12,367 nucleotides of DNA from an uncultured Flavihumibacter sp. (GCA_946481605.1 CAMLPA010000053.1:1-12367), one strand, 5' to 3'; numbered from the stretch's first letter, positions 1-7,891 are shown. Notes: generated by a model from the sequence alone, not told the origin. Translations and numbers: made by a program.

Positions 1-213
1 TTCCACCGCAACCAACGCAGCAAAGGCACTTTCAGCAACGAACTGGAACAGATACCGGGCATAGGTAAACAAACGGCTGAAAACCTTTTAAAGCATTTCC
101 GCTCGGTAAAAAATGTAAAGAACGCTTCGGAAGAAGACCTCGGAAAGGTAGTGGGCATTGCGCGGGCTAAGCTCATCCGCACACATTTCTCCGCTGAAAA
201 CACGGAAGAGTAG
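1..213 (+). CDS. uvrC: UvrC excinuclease subunit C, C-terminal fragment (5' end outside window)
   Basis: Frame 1 is open from the first base to a TAG at 211-213 and gives the last 70 residues of a protein. They contain a helix-hairpin-helix pair: LEQIPGIGKQTAENLLKHF at visible residues 16-34, followed by a second half with VGIARAKLI. The preceding FHRNQRSKGTFSNEL stretch matches the usual lead-in between the UvrC RNase H-like endonuclease domain and its C-terminal tandem HhH module. In UvrC this module binds the unpaired DNA around the lesion during nucleotide excision repair and is needed for the 5' incision. The catalytic GIY-YIG and RNase H-like domains lie upstream of the window and cannot be checked. 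The gene is convergent with the gld operon and is followed after about 90 bases by a bidirectional terminator. The assignment rests on the short C-terminus only. Other HhH proteins are possible, but the lead-in motif makes UvrC by far the best choice. Confidence 0.9.
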   Translation, partial: FHRNQRSKGTFSNELEQIPGIGKQTAENLLKHFRSVKNVKNASEEDLGKVVGIARAKLIRTHFSAENTEE

Positions 214-303
214 AAAAGAAAATCACCTGGAAATAGCAAGTATAAAACGGCTGTAATGCAAGTGCAGTGCGGCACGATCCGTTATGTCGTAAAATAATGG
301 GCA

Positions 304-342
304 TAAAAAAAGGGGCCAGGATAGACATCCAGCCCCGTTTTT
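304..342 (+). terminator. Bidirectional intrinsic terminator downstream of uvrC
   Basis: The hairpin has GGGGC (312-316) pairing with GCCCC (332-336) and GGAT (319-322) pairing with ATCC (327-330), around an AGAC loop, with a small internal bulge. It is followed by GTTTTT on the plus strand and flanked on the other side by seven A's (305-311). It therefore reads as a rho-independent terminator in both directions. It ends uvrC transcription and would stop readthrough leaving the gld operon. Confidence 0.8.
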
Positions 343-357
343 AAAATCCAATATCCT

Positions 358-423
358 ATGAAAAACCGTTGTAAAAATAGTAAAAGAATCACAACTTCCA
401 ATACCCGCATGTGGGTATTTTGA
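358..423 (+). CDS. Possible 21-residue basic small ORF (weak)
   Basis: An ATG at 358-360 opens 21 codons ending at TGA (421-423). The product would begin MKNRCKNSKR and carry six Lys/Arg and no acidic residue. The last seven codons lie within the hairpin at 400-419. No homology is recognised, and there is no clear TAnnTTTG promoter element in the 50 bases before it. Its position right after one terminator and on top of another makes a small transcript thinkable, but the ORF may be chance. It is recorded because it is too short for usual gene calling. Confidence 0.15.
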   Translation: MKNRCKNSKRITTSNTRMWVF

Positions 424-433
424 TATTTTTTTT
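400..433 (+). terminator. Second hairpin terminator
   Basis: AATACCC (400-406) pairs perfectly with GGGTATT (413-419). A G-T wobble can close the pair around a CATG tetraloop. The stem is followed by TTTGATATTTTTTTTATT. The 7 bp stem and T-run fit an intrinsic terminator on the plus strand. It lies 58 bases beyond the uvrC terminator, so it is either a backup for uvrC or the end of a separate small transcript. Confidence 0.6.
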
Positions 434-666
434 ATTAAGGTTTTTGCTCATAGATGCAGCGTTTGAAATAATCGGCTACACAGCCCGGAAAATAAGGACG
501 TGCTACTGAATGTTCGCAGGGAATGGCCATTACTGTAACCCATCTACCAGGAGCAGAAACAAACAATTTTGTTTGCGGGGCTGGTTACCAAAATAAACTG
601 CTCTGGAACGTGACCAGCATTTACTTCCTGCCACAGGGCCGGAGCGGCAAAACCTGCGTACAGGCA

Positions 667-703
667 ATAAAAAAGCGGCGCCATCTTTTGGATAGCGCCG
701 CTT
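667..703 (-). terminator. Intrinsic terminator of the gldKLMN operon
   Basis: On the minus strand AAGCGGCGC (695-703 side) pairs with GCGCCGCTT (673-681 side) as a perfect 9 bp stem. A mismatch then leads to a further 3 bp (GAT/ATC) and a short loop. A run of six T's follows at once (complement of 667-674). The hairpin starts 27 bases after the gldN stop codon, which places the end of the gld transcript here. Confidence 0.9.
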
Positions 704-729
704 CTATAATGAAGGAACCAGTGTTGTAA

Positions 730-1752
730 TTAATAAGACCAGAGATCCTGCTCGTAGTTGAAGATGCGTTCTTTTACGGCATCCCCTTCCAGCAAACGGA
801 GGATGGGATCTTTTACGTAGTCTGCAATGTAACGATCATACGGGTTATCCATAGTCGTTTTGATGATCCTTGCGCTGAACATCCTGCTTTCGAACAATTC
901 CTCCCAGCTCATCCGGGCGCCGATGTTCTTGCCGTTGAACACTTCATAACGTGCCAGCATGGGGCGCAGATCGGGATAATATACCCAGAAAATCGGGGTA
1001 ACATCACGGAACGAGCCATCTGAGTTATAGATGTTTTTCAGCGGAGCGATGCCCAGTATTCTTGTATAAAGGCGGGAAGACTCCTTATCGAATACCACAT
1101 CTTCTTTGATCCAGTATTTCTCGATGGCTTCGGGGTTGAATTCATCGATGATGATGGAATCTTTGAAGATATCTTTAGACCCGTCGGGATCGGCGTTCCA
1201 GTCGCGCACCTGAACAGTCTTGGGTTCACCCACCAAAGTTTTGGTGATCTCCCCCATGGTGATGGGCGTGGTGAAACGGTCGTCGATGGGGCTGAAAGCG
1301 GTGATGCTGTCGTTCGGATTCTTCAACGCGTTCAGGAGGATACTGATAAAGCGTTGGTTGCCATTGTCTTCGTTAGCTTTGTTCACGAAGGGCATGTTGA
1401 TTTTTTCCCGAACATCGAGTTCCCTCCACACCCTTTGGCGGTACACGGCGTCATCTTCGCGGATGTGCTCGTAGGCCAGTGGTGTTCTTTCCTTTACCAG
1501 GTTCCTTTCGATGGCGTTGTCGTTCCGCAGTGATTTGCGGATCGTATCCAGCTTCAGTTCCGGGGGAGGCGGTGGCAACTTTTTCACTGTATCCGCGGGT
1601 GGCGGTGTATTCTGCACGGCATTGTTGTTGGCGGCAGCATTGTTGGTTGTGTTGGTCCTGGTGGTTCTGCGGCGCGTTTGCGCATCGGCAGTTTCAGCTA
1701 CACCGGCTACCAGCGTAAGCAACAACAGTGATTTGATGATTCGGTTCTTCAT
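730..1752 (-). CDS. gldN: GldN/PorN, periplasmic ring component of the type IX secretion system
   Basis: The 340-residue product has a Sec signal peptide (MKNRIIKSLLLLTLVAGV with cleavage expected after ADA, residue 24). A low-complexity linker rich in Arg, Thr, Asn and Pro follows (about 25-65), ending in a run of six prolines. The globular GldN domain covers about 68-335, with conserved-looking stretches YEHIREDDAVYRQRVWRELDVREKINMPF and FWVYYPDLRPMLARYEVFN. In the family, GldN/PorN joins GldK/PorK in the large ring attached to the periplasmic face of the outer membrane, where it contacts the GldL-GldM motor. The length is close to family members. It is the last gene of the K-L-M-N operon, starting 12 bases after the gldM stop, with a terminator directly behind it. 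The assignment is firm because family, order and neighbours agree. The N/P-rich linker looks longer than needed and may be clade specific. Confidence 0.95.
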   Translation of the reverse strand: MKNRIIKSLLLLTLVAGVAETADAQTRRRTTRTNTTNNAAANNNAVQNTPPPADTVKKLPPPPPELKLDTIRKSLRNDNAIERNLVKERTPLAYEHIREDDAVYRQRVWRELDVREKINMPFVNKANEDNGNQRFISILLNALKNPNDSITAFSPIDDRFTTPITMGEITKTLVGEPKTVQVRDWNADPDGSKDIFKDSIIIDEFNPEAIEKYWIKEDVVFDKESSRLYTRILGIAPLKNIYNSDGSFRDVTPIFWVYYPDLRPMLARYEVFNGKNIGARMSWEELFESRMFSARIIKTTMDNPYDRYIADYVKDPILRLLEGDAVKERIFNYEQDLWSY

Positions 1753-1764
1753 TATAAAAACGAG

Positions 1765-3300
1765 TTATTTCAAATTAAAGAAAATACCGGGAATAGCACG
1801 GATTTTTCCGTCGGGGCCCTGTACTCTGATCTCATCGAAGAAGATAGAGGTACCTGGCGTTGCGCGGCTGATCAGCCCTGCAGCGTTTCCGCTCCAGCGG
1901 GGACCGTCGTTGGCAAACTGCTGGTAAGAAGCAATCTCTCCGCCTTTCGCACCCAGCACATAGCTGATTACTTTAAAAGGCGCATCGAAATCAGAATCTT
2001 TCAACTTAGCGATCAGACCACCCTGCGCTTTGAAGTTCGCAGAGGCCATAGCGCCACCACCAGAACCGCCTACCATTACAACGGGATCGGGCAGCACTTT
2101 ACACCTCATAGAGAAGGGCGTGGATTTGCCATCAGCGGTTACAATAATTTCAGCAGGACCGGTTTTGTTGGGGATCGCGATATAACGGTCACCACCAACC
2201 TTTCTCAGTTCACCACCGGTGAAACGTACACTTACTTTTTCTGAACCAACGCTACCACCGGAGATGGTGAGCGGGTTTTCAACACCCTGGTACAGCACGT
2301 TCATTTTCTCGAGGAAGATGGAGGCGCCGGAGGGAGAGCCGACAGTGTACTCAATTACTTTATCAATCGTGGCTTGTGTGCCATCAGGCTTGGTATAAGT
2401 GATTTTTACCGGCACTTTGTGAGAGCCAACACCATCCACTCTTGATTTCCATACTGCAGCACCATCAGCATTGAGCGGCTGGGCTGAACCATTAATGGTA
2501 ATGGAAGGCTTCGATTTACTGCTGAATGCACCAACACCTGCAGTAATTTCCAGTTCCTGACCAGGCATCAGGTAAGTAGAGTTTGTTCCGGCAAAAGCCT
2601 GGAAGGCATCATATACTACTTGTACCTGTCCGATCTGTGAGTGGAAATAATCCACCAACTGTGCTTCTGAGCTTTTCACATCGTTCTGGAACTTGCTCAG
2701 GATAGTAATCGCCGCAATGGACGGGGTCATTCTGAAATAAGCGGATGACCAATCTTTGTTTGCGGAAGATCCTGTTTCAGACTTAGGCGGATTCAGGTCG
2801 AGCGGCAATGATTTTGCGAACTCGGCCTTTTTTCCCGGATCCTGCACCAACTCAAGCATCTTCTTCTTGTATGCTTCCAGTTTGGCGAGCAGTTCCTTGC
2901 CTTTTCCACCTTCCACCATTACACGGGTGGGGGCGTCCAGGTTATCTTCTTTGAAAGATTCAACGCCTTCGTGCACTTCGAGGCCAGATTCTTTTTTGAG
3001 GTTCTGTTTCAGGTCCTCAATGTAAGAATAGAGCGCTTCTGATTCTTTCTTCGCATTGTCTGCGAAAGGCTTCCATCTTTCTGCGCGCTCCCTTGTTTCG
3101 CTGTCTTTCAGCTTCGCTTCAAAGGAGCCGTAAGTCATGTTGTTTTTGTCGGTAATGATGCGGTTGGCTTCTCCGATACTGGCGTTTACAGTCCGGAAAG
3201 CGATGATCACCTCAGCGGATACATTCAGTGCCAGCAGGGCTGTAAGCACCAAATACATCATGTTGATCATCTTCTGCCTGGGCTCTTTAGGTAGGGCCAT
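1765..3300 (-). CDS. gldM: GldM/PorM, type IX secretion and gliding motor protein
   Basis: The 511-residue protein opens with the family signature PRQKMINMMYLVLTALLALN. One transmembrane helix spans about residues 12-35, with the N-terminus in the cytoplasm. A helical domain follows (about 40-220), and then beta-rich domains to the C-terminus, matching the D1-D4 periplasmic shaft of GldM/PorM. Arg8 just before the helix corresponds to the arginine (R9 in Flavobacterium johnsoniae) that lies near the GldL membrane glutamate in the published motor structure. GldM dimers are thought to turn inside a GldL pentamer, driven by proton flow, and to transmit force to the GldK-GldN ring. The length is typical. 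It is separated from gldL by 112 bases and from gldN by 12, so M and N are tightly coupled. No truncation or odd composition is seen. Confidence 0.96.
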   Translation of the reverse strand: MALPKEPRQKMINMMYLVLTALLALNVSAEVIIAFRTVNASIGEANRIITDKNNMTYGSFEAKLKDSETRERAERWKPFADNAKKESEALYSYIEDLKQNLKKESGLEVHEGVESFKEDNLDAPTRVMVEGGKGKELLAKLEAYKKKMLELVQDPGKKAEFAKSLPLDLNPPKSETGSSANKDWSSAYFRMTPSIAAITILSKFQNDVKSSEAQLVDYFHSQIGQVQVVYDAFQAFAGTNSTYLMPGQELEITAGVGAFSSKSKPSITINGSAQPLNADGAAVWKSRVDGVGSHKVPVKITYTKPDGTQATIDKVIEYTVGSPSGASIFLEKMNVLYQGVENPLTISGGSVGSEKVSVRFTGGELRKVGGDRYIAIPNKTGPAEIIVTADGKSTPFSMRCKVLPDPVVMVGGSGGGAMASANFKAQGGLIAKLKDSDFDAPFKVISYVLGAKGGEIASYQQFANDGPRWSGNAAGLISRATPGTSIFFDEIRVQGPDGKIRAIPGIFFNLK

Positions 3301-3412
3301 ATCTTAAACTATTTAAAGTAATTATTGTACGGTTGGTTTTTCAGGATCGGGATTCTAAAGCAAACATCTAATACTGAGAGAAAATGGCGCTTATAGCACA
3401 CCCTTTGAATCA

Positions 3413-4177
3413 TTAAGAACGGCCCTGCATGGCGTTCAGCATATTGCCATATACCTGGTTCAGGTTGCTCAGGTTTTTGGCCAGTACGCCGATCTGCTCC
3501 TGTGTTTTCTTGGCATCTTCCACGCTACCCTGCAATGCCTGGGAAGCGCTGGAAAGGTTACCATAGAATTTGTTCATCGCCTTCAGGTGGTTATTGGTAT
3601 CCTGCAGTTCCAGTTCGTAAATAGTGTTCAGTGAGCCGAGGTTCTTTGTCATCAGTTGAACCTGCTCGTGGAATTGTTTTGTACCATCAGCGGCCTGGTT
3701 GAAAGCACCGAGTGAACTTGCGGCGCCCAGGTAAGCTTCTTTAACGGTACCCAGTGCAGCGGCGGCTTCTTTTGTTTTAGCGGTGTAATCGCTTGTAGCG
3801 GCCACAACATTGGTCATGTCTTTCATCTGGGTAACGGTAGTGCCCAGGCTTTTAAAGCTTTCGCTGAGTTTCTGCAGATTGGCGGGAGTGATGTCCGCGT
3901 CCTGCATCATGTTGTCCAGTTTCGCGAGTGCGGGGTTGGAAGAGCCCTGAGAAATTTTCGGCAGTGCAGCGATAAGGGGTTCCATATCGTTACCTGGAGG
4001 TGGGAGCAAAGCGTAAACGATGAAGATACCTGCTTCGGTAAGCAGACCTACGGTGAGCATGATGTCGGCAAAAGGCTTGTGAAGGATTTTTGCCCAGGCT
4101 CCGAAGATTACTACTGCGGCGCCCACACACACGATAACGTTTACGATTCTGTCAACTGATTTAGATTGTCCGGCCAT
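3413..4177 (-). CDS. gldL: GldL/PorL, inner-membrane motor stator of type IX secretion
   Basis: The 254-residue protein has two transmembrane helices (about 11-28 and 38-58) with the family motif GAWAKILH at 26-33 and GLLTEAGIF in helix 2. Lys30, His33 and Glu48 line up with K27, H30 and E49 of F. johnsoniae GldL, the polar residues linked to proton coupling. The position of that protein's Tyr13 is Val16 here. The rest (about 75-254) is Gln/Ala/Asn-rich and helical, likely the cytoplasmic coiled region. GldL forms the pentameric stator around the GldM helices. It follows gldK after 105 bases. It is longer than the F. johnsoniae protein and shorter than PorL of Porphyromonas, within the normal spread. 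The assignment is secure from motif and gene order. Confidence 0.95.
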   Translation of the reverse strand: MAGQSKSVDRIVNVIVCVGAAVVIFGAWAKILHKPFADIMLTVGLLTEAGIFIVYALLPPPGNDMEPLIAALPKISQGSSNPALAKLDNMMQDADITPANLQKLSESFKSLGTTVTQMKDMTNVVAATSDYTAKTKEAAAALGTVKEAYLGAASSLGAFNQAADGTKQFHEQVQLMTKNLGSLNTIYELELQDTNNHLKAMNKFYGNLSSASQALQGSVEDAKKTQEQIGVLAKNLSNLNQVYGNMLNAMQGRS

Positions 4178-4213
4178 GATTAGATGTTTTGATTTTTGAC
4201 AAAGGGGTATTGA

Positions 4214-4237
4214 TTTAAAATTCAGACGAAATTTAAA
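4214..4237. repeat. AT-rich inverted repeat in the gldK-gldL gap
   Basis: TTTAAAATTC (4214-4223) and GAAATTTAAA (4228-4237) are inverted copies with one A-A mismatch in ten positions, around an AGAC loop. In the operon transcript this would form a weak AU stem between gldK and gldL. There is no T-run after it, so it is not a standard terminator. It could be an RNA-processing or stability element, or chance in AT-rich DNA. Confidence 0.4.
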
Positions 4238-4282
4238 CGGTTAGAATGGTTAAAAATTGTTCCGGGGGTTCGGGATTTTTAC

Positions 4283-5563
4283 TTAGCGCTGCTGAACAGG
4301 AGGCAGGTCGATCACACAACGGAAACCGATGTATGATTTCGTTGTATCCTGGTACTCGTAAGAGCGGGTTCCTGTTTGCAGGAAGAAGCCTACATCTTTC
4401 CAGCTACCGCCGCGCAATACTTTACGTTTCATGCGGGGAGGATCAGTATCCTTCGCATTCCACCTGATATCGGGGTTCATATCGTGCTGGAAATTGTAGC
4501 CACCTTCATAGTACAGGGAAGAGGTCCACTCCGCCACATTGCCGGCCATGTTGTACAGACCGAAATCGTTGGGCCAGTAGGCATCCGCACGTACCGTATA
4601 GAATCCGCCATCTTCAGGATAGTTACCGCGGCCGGGTTTAAAGTTGGCCAGCAGGCATCCTTTCTTGTTTCTCAGGTAATAGTTACCCCAGGGGAACATG
4701 GATTGTGAACGACCACCGCGGGCAGCGTATTCCCACTCGGCTTCTGTTGGCAAACGGAAATCAGATTCGGTGATTCTTTTCTTGCTTTCGAGGAAGCTGT
4801 TGAGGAACTTCGTTCTCCATTCACAGAAAGCCACCGCCTGTTTCCAGTTGATGCCCACTACAGGATAGTTTCCGTAAGCGGGGTGACTGAAATAACGTTT
4901 GGTCATGGGCTCGTTGTAGGAATAAGAGAAGTCTCTGATCCAGCAAAGTGTATCGGGGTAAATTCTTGTATCTGTTTTAATGATGAAGGCAGAAACCGGG
5001 CGACTGGCGTTCTCTCTTTTCGCCGCTTCCTTCAGGTCGAAAGTTTCGGAGTGGTAGATCATTTTAGCGGGATCCAGCACTTTCTTTCCGAAAATCCTGT
5101 TTTCCGGTGTCACCATGATCGCTTCCAGCTTTTCCATGGTAGCCTTATCACCATACTTGATGGTTTTCGCTTTGGTCCAGTCAACAAACTCTTCGCCATC
5201 CACCTGCTTCACGAAACCGAGTTGTTTCGCGGAGATAGAATCGCGGACATAGTTCACAAACTGACGGTATTCGTTGTTGGTGATTTCTGTGGCATCCATC
5301 CAGAAGCCGTTGATAGACACCTGTTTGTTGCGTGCAGTGAAGGCATAGTTCATATCCTCATCGCTGGGGCCCATGTGAAAGGTCCCTGGCGGAATATATA
5401 CCATACCCGGCGGCTTAGGTAATACATATTTACTACCAGGAGCAACGCCGTGCAACTGGCCATCGTTGGGGAGTCCGGAGGACTTGCCCAGCTTTCCGCA
5501 GCTTGCAGCCAGCAGTGCTAGTGTGGCTACGGCCATAAGATTGGCTAGGTTTTTCATTTTCAT
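4283..5563 (-). CDS. gldK: GldK/PorK, FGE-fold lipoprotein of the type IX secretion ring
   Basis: Read from the ATG at 5563 the protein has 426 residues. It begins MKMKNLANLMAVATLALLAASCGK, a lipoprotein signal peptide with lipobox LAASC (Cys22). No acidic LES-type motif follows the Cys, which fits a lipoprotein on the periplasmic face of the outer membrane. An FGE-sulfatase (SUMF1-like) domain runs from about residue 54 (MVYIPPGTFHMGPSDEDM) to the end, with FRLPTEAEWEYAARGG, NMAGNVAEWTSS and VLRGGSW...GFRC blocks. The two catalytic cysteines of true formylglycine-generating enzymes are replaced (Asp and Leu after RGGSWK), so the domain is structural. GldK builds the ring with GldN. An in-frame ATG at 5605 would add 14 residues, but a promoter -7 element overlaps that stretch and the extension spoils the signal peptide. 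ATG 5557 is also possible. This is the first gene of the K-L-M-N operon. Confidence 0.94.
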   Translation of the reverse strand: MKMKNLANLMAVATLALLAASCGKLGKSSGLPNDGQLHGVAPGSKYVLPKPPGMVYIPPGTFHMGPSDEDMNYAFTARNKQVSINGFWMDATEITNNEYRQFVNYVRDSISAKQLGFVKQVDGEEFVDWTKAKTIKYGDKATMEKLEAIMVTPENRIFGKKVLDPAKMIYHSETFDLKEAAKRENASRPVSAFIIKTDTRIYPDTLCWIRDFSYSYNEPMTKRYFSHPAYGNYPVVGINWKQAVAFCEWRTKFLNSFLESKKRITESDFRLPTEAEWEYAARGGRSQSMFPWGNYYLRNKKGCLLANFKPGRGNYPEDGGFYTVRADAYWPNDFGLYNMAGNVAEWTSSLYYEGGYNFQHDMNPDIRWNAKDTDPPRMKRKVLRGGSWKDVGFFLQTGTRSYEYQDTTKSYIGFRCVIDLPPVQQR

Positions 5564-5582
5564 GTACTTAAAGGGTATTGGG

Positions 5583-5616
5583 CAAATATAATGTTTCTCA
5601 AACATCAGCTTTACAA
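5583..5616 (-). promoter_or_regulatory. Probable gldKLMN promoter (Bacteroidota type)
   Basis: On the minus strand TATATTTG (5590 to 5583) matches the phylum's -7 consensus TAnnTTTG exactly. A TTG (5616 to 5614) lies 23 bases upstream, at the edge of the accepted 17-23 spacing to the -33 element. Transcription would start near 5576, giving a leader of about 13 bases before ATG 5563. This is why the shorter gldK start was chosen. Confidence 0.6.
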
Positions 5617-5715
5617 GATTAGCGTTTAAAATTTAATTTTTCCAATCAGGTTCAACGCAATTGTATTAACGATAGGCAAGAATGTATTATTGTTTAGGAT
5701 TAACATAATTTTACA

Positions 5716-7749
5716 TTATTGATTCACAAGCAATTGCATTAATTCCTCCACCGTAAAAACCGGCTGTTTACAGGCGTATTGTTCACATAGGAAAATACGT
5801 GAAGCAGCTTCTGCCGGTTTGCCCGCCATTAAGGGATAATAATCGTCTCCTTCAGCCGAAGCCTGCAACACTTTTCCGGGAATGTATTTCAATAATAGTT
5901 CCCTTAAATGACTTTCCCAGTCTGCACCCAGTATAACGATCTCTTTTAATCCATTCAGTTGTACCATCAGGCAATCCGCCCATTCCCCGAACGAAGTTGG
6001 ATACCGTGAAGCCGTTTGTCCGAAACCTTCCAGCATTTTTGAGGCACGCATGCCCCAGTCCGGTTTACCCAACAACACGGATAAGCGCAATAAGTTGCCA
6101 CAAAGCACCGCATTTCCAGATGGAACGGCGCCATCATAGGTTTCCTTTTTCCGGATCACCACATCGTCCTGGGCTGCGGATGTATAATAACAAAATACGC
6201 CTTCCTCATCGGAAAAATCCTTTATTATAACCCCGGTGAGTACTCCGGCCTTCTGCAAACAGTTATTATCTCCTGTAAGTTCCTGCAAATCGAGCAAGCC
6301 CCGCACCCAGAAAGAAAGATCGTCCAAAAACGCGGGATACCTGGCTTCTCCATTCTTGGCGGTATGCAGGTAAACCTGGTTCCCCGCATCAAACTGTCGC
6401 TCCAGGAAACCGGCCAGCTTCAACGCCTCCTGTTTCCAGGCATCCTCCCCAAAGACGCCGGCCGCCTTACACAGCGCCGAAAGCATCAATGCATTCCAGC
6501 TCAGCAGTATTTTATCGTCCAGTCCTGGACGCACTCTTTCGGACCGGGCAACCAGGAGGTTGCCTTTAACTTTATTGAGCCGCTCCTCCCATTCTTCCTC
6601 CGACATCCCATTTTGTGCAGCAAATTCGGCGGCAGTGTTTTTCAACCGGAGTATATTAGTGTGTTCCCAATTCCCTTCCGGTGAAACATCATAAAAAGTC
6701 GCCGCCAAAGGCGCATCCGGACAAGCAGACTTCATAAAATCTTCATACGACCACACATAAAACTTCCCCTCCACGCCTTCGCTATCGGCATCCAGTGCCG
6801 CATAATATCCTCCATCCGGCGCACGCATTTCTCTTTGAAGGAAGTCGATCGTTTCACGCACCACCTGTTCATACCTTCTGTTTCCGGAAAGCTGAAAAGC
6901 TTCGCATAGCACATAAATCAGCAATGCATTGTCGTATAACATCTTCTCAAAATGCGGGGCGAGCCATTCATTGTCCACGGAATACCTTGCGAAGCCACCG
7001 CCGATCTGGTCGTAAATGCCTCCTGCGCACATTTTATCCAGGCTCAGCAAGGCCTGCTTCAGCGCCTGCTCATCTTTGTAAAGGTGGGCATAACGCAGTA
7101 AATATCTTATAGAAAATGTTTGAGGAAACTTGGGCGCGCGGCCGAATCCACCTTCTGTGGTATCCGCCTGTTGCATGATGTTGTTTTTCATCCGGTGCAG
7201 CCAATCTGTACCGGCAGCCTCTGTTTGTTTTCCGGCGCCAAACGTGTTTGCATTCAGCAGGTGCGCCGTCAGGTTTTCGGCCTGCGATTCAATTTCGTGC
7301 CTTTTTTCATTAAATGCGGCGGATATTCCAGCCAGCACATCCAGCCAGGATGCCCGGTTGTGCATGGGTTGTGGCGGGAAATAAGTACCACCGTAAAAAG
7401 GTTTATGGTCGGGGGTAAGGAACACATTCAGCGGCCATCCCCCACTCCCAGTAATCGCCTGCACGGCATCCATGTAAATATGGTCAAGGTCAGGGCGTTC
7501 TTCCCGGTCAATTTTGATGTTGATGAAGTGCTGGTTCATAAACGCCGCCACTTCTTCGTTTTCAAAACTCTCTCTTTCCATCACATGGCACCAGTGGCAC
7601 GCGGAATAGCCTATGCTTACCAGGATCGGCTTCTGCTCGGTTTGCGCACGCGACAAAGCTTCTGGCCCCCATGGATACCAGTCTACAGGATTGTGCGCAT
7701 GTTGCAGTAAATATGGGCTTGATTCTGAAATGAGCCGGTTGGTATGCAT
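5716..7749 (-). CDS. DUF255 thioredoxin-like protein (YyaL/SPATA20 family)
   Basis: The 677-residue protein matches the DUF255 (Thioredox_DsbH) family along its whole length. The N-terminal domain (about 1-165) starts [19 protein letters not shown] and carries a CHWC redox motif at 51-54, followed by [27 protein letters not shown] and [13 protein letters not shown], a thioredoxin-like fold with the conserved Pro-rich segment GGTYFPP. The rest (about 180-650) is an (alpha/alpha)6-barrel-like region related to N-acylglucosamine 2-epimerase/cellobiose epimerase folds, including [27 protein letters not shown] and [11 protein letters not shown]. No signal peptide is visible, so it is expected in the cytoplasm. 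The substrate is unknown for the family. The size is typical and all blocks are intact. It lies 110 or more bases upstream of gldK with no clear terminator between, but gldK appears to have its own promoter, so functional coupling to secretion is not shown. Confidence 0.92.
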   Translation of the reverse strand: MHTNRLISESSPYLLQHAHNPVDWYPWGPEALSRAQTEQKPILVSIGYSACHWCHVMERESFENEEVAAFMNQHFINIKIDREERPDLDHIYMDAVQAITGSGGWPLNVFLTPDHKPFYGGTYFPPQPMHNRASWLDVLAGISAAFNEKRHEIESQAENLTAHLLNANTFGAGKQTEAAGTDWLHRMKNNIMQQADTTEGGFGRAPKFPQTFSIRYLLRYAHLYKDEQALKQALLSLDKMCAGGIYDQIGGGFARYSVDNEWLAPHFEKMLYDNALLIYVLCEAFQLSGNRRYEQVVRETIDFLQREMRAPDGGYYAALDADSEGVEGKFYVWSYEDFMKSACPDAPLAATFYDVSPEGNWEHTNILRLKNTAAEFAAQNGMSEEEWEERLNKVKGNLLVARSERVRPGLDDKILLSWNALMLSALCKAAGVFGEDAWKQEALKLAGFLERQFDAGNQVYLHTAKNGEARYPAFLDDLSFWVRGLLDLQELTGDNNCLQKAGVLTGVIIKDFSDEEGVFCYYTSAAQDDVVIRKKETYDGAVPSGNAVLCGNLLRLSVLLGKPDWGMRASKMLEGFGQTASRYPTSFGEWADCLMVQLNGLKEIVILGADWESHLRELLLKYIPGKVLQASAEGDDYYPLMAGKPAEAASRIFLCEQYACKQPVFTVEELMQLLVNQ

Positions 7750-7891
7750 GAAAATCCTTTTAATGCGTGAGCTACAATATTAGGGATTTTCGTTTTTACC
7801 GGTCATCGGTATTAAAACGGTGTGTCACGGAGAAAAACACGTACGCTGGTACAATGATAAAACGTACACCATAGCAATATTTATACCGCTG

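Larger units (their letters stand above)
214..729. other. Intergenic region between convergent uvrC and gldN
   Basis: This is the only stretch over 300 bases without a convincing gene. It contains a bidirectional hairpin terminator at 304-342, a 21-codon ORF at 358-423 whose end lies in a second hairpin plus T-run (400-433), and the gldN terminator at 667-703. An AT-rich tract spans about 420-440. The stretch from about 445 to 665 shows no motif, repeat or homology I can recognise. A 68-codon frame at 523-729 runs through the gldN terminator and is probably not a gene. Confidence 0.7.

Noticed and set aside
523..729. 68-codon plus-strand ORF in the uvrC-gldN gap
   Set aside because: Its last third is encoded by the gldN terminator hairpin, the product has no recognisable domain, and there is no promoter motif before it.
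1511..1927. 138-codon plus-strand ORF across the gldM-gldN junction
   Set aside because: It is antisense to both genes, and its Val/Leu runs come from the reverse of the Asn/Pro linker codons.
4883..5422. 179-codon plus-strand ORF opposite gldK
   Set aside because: It lies entirely within the FGE-domain coding region of gldK on the other strand and shows no family motif.
7120..7710. 196-codon plus-strand ORF opposite the DUF255 gene
   Set aside because: It is antisense to conserved DUF255 blocks including the CHWC motif and has no motif of its own.
7775..7782. TAATATTG before the DUF255 gene as a -7 promoter element
   Set aside because: It has one mismatch to TAnnTTTG and no TTG at -33, too weak to list as a feature.
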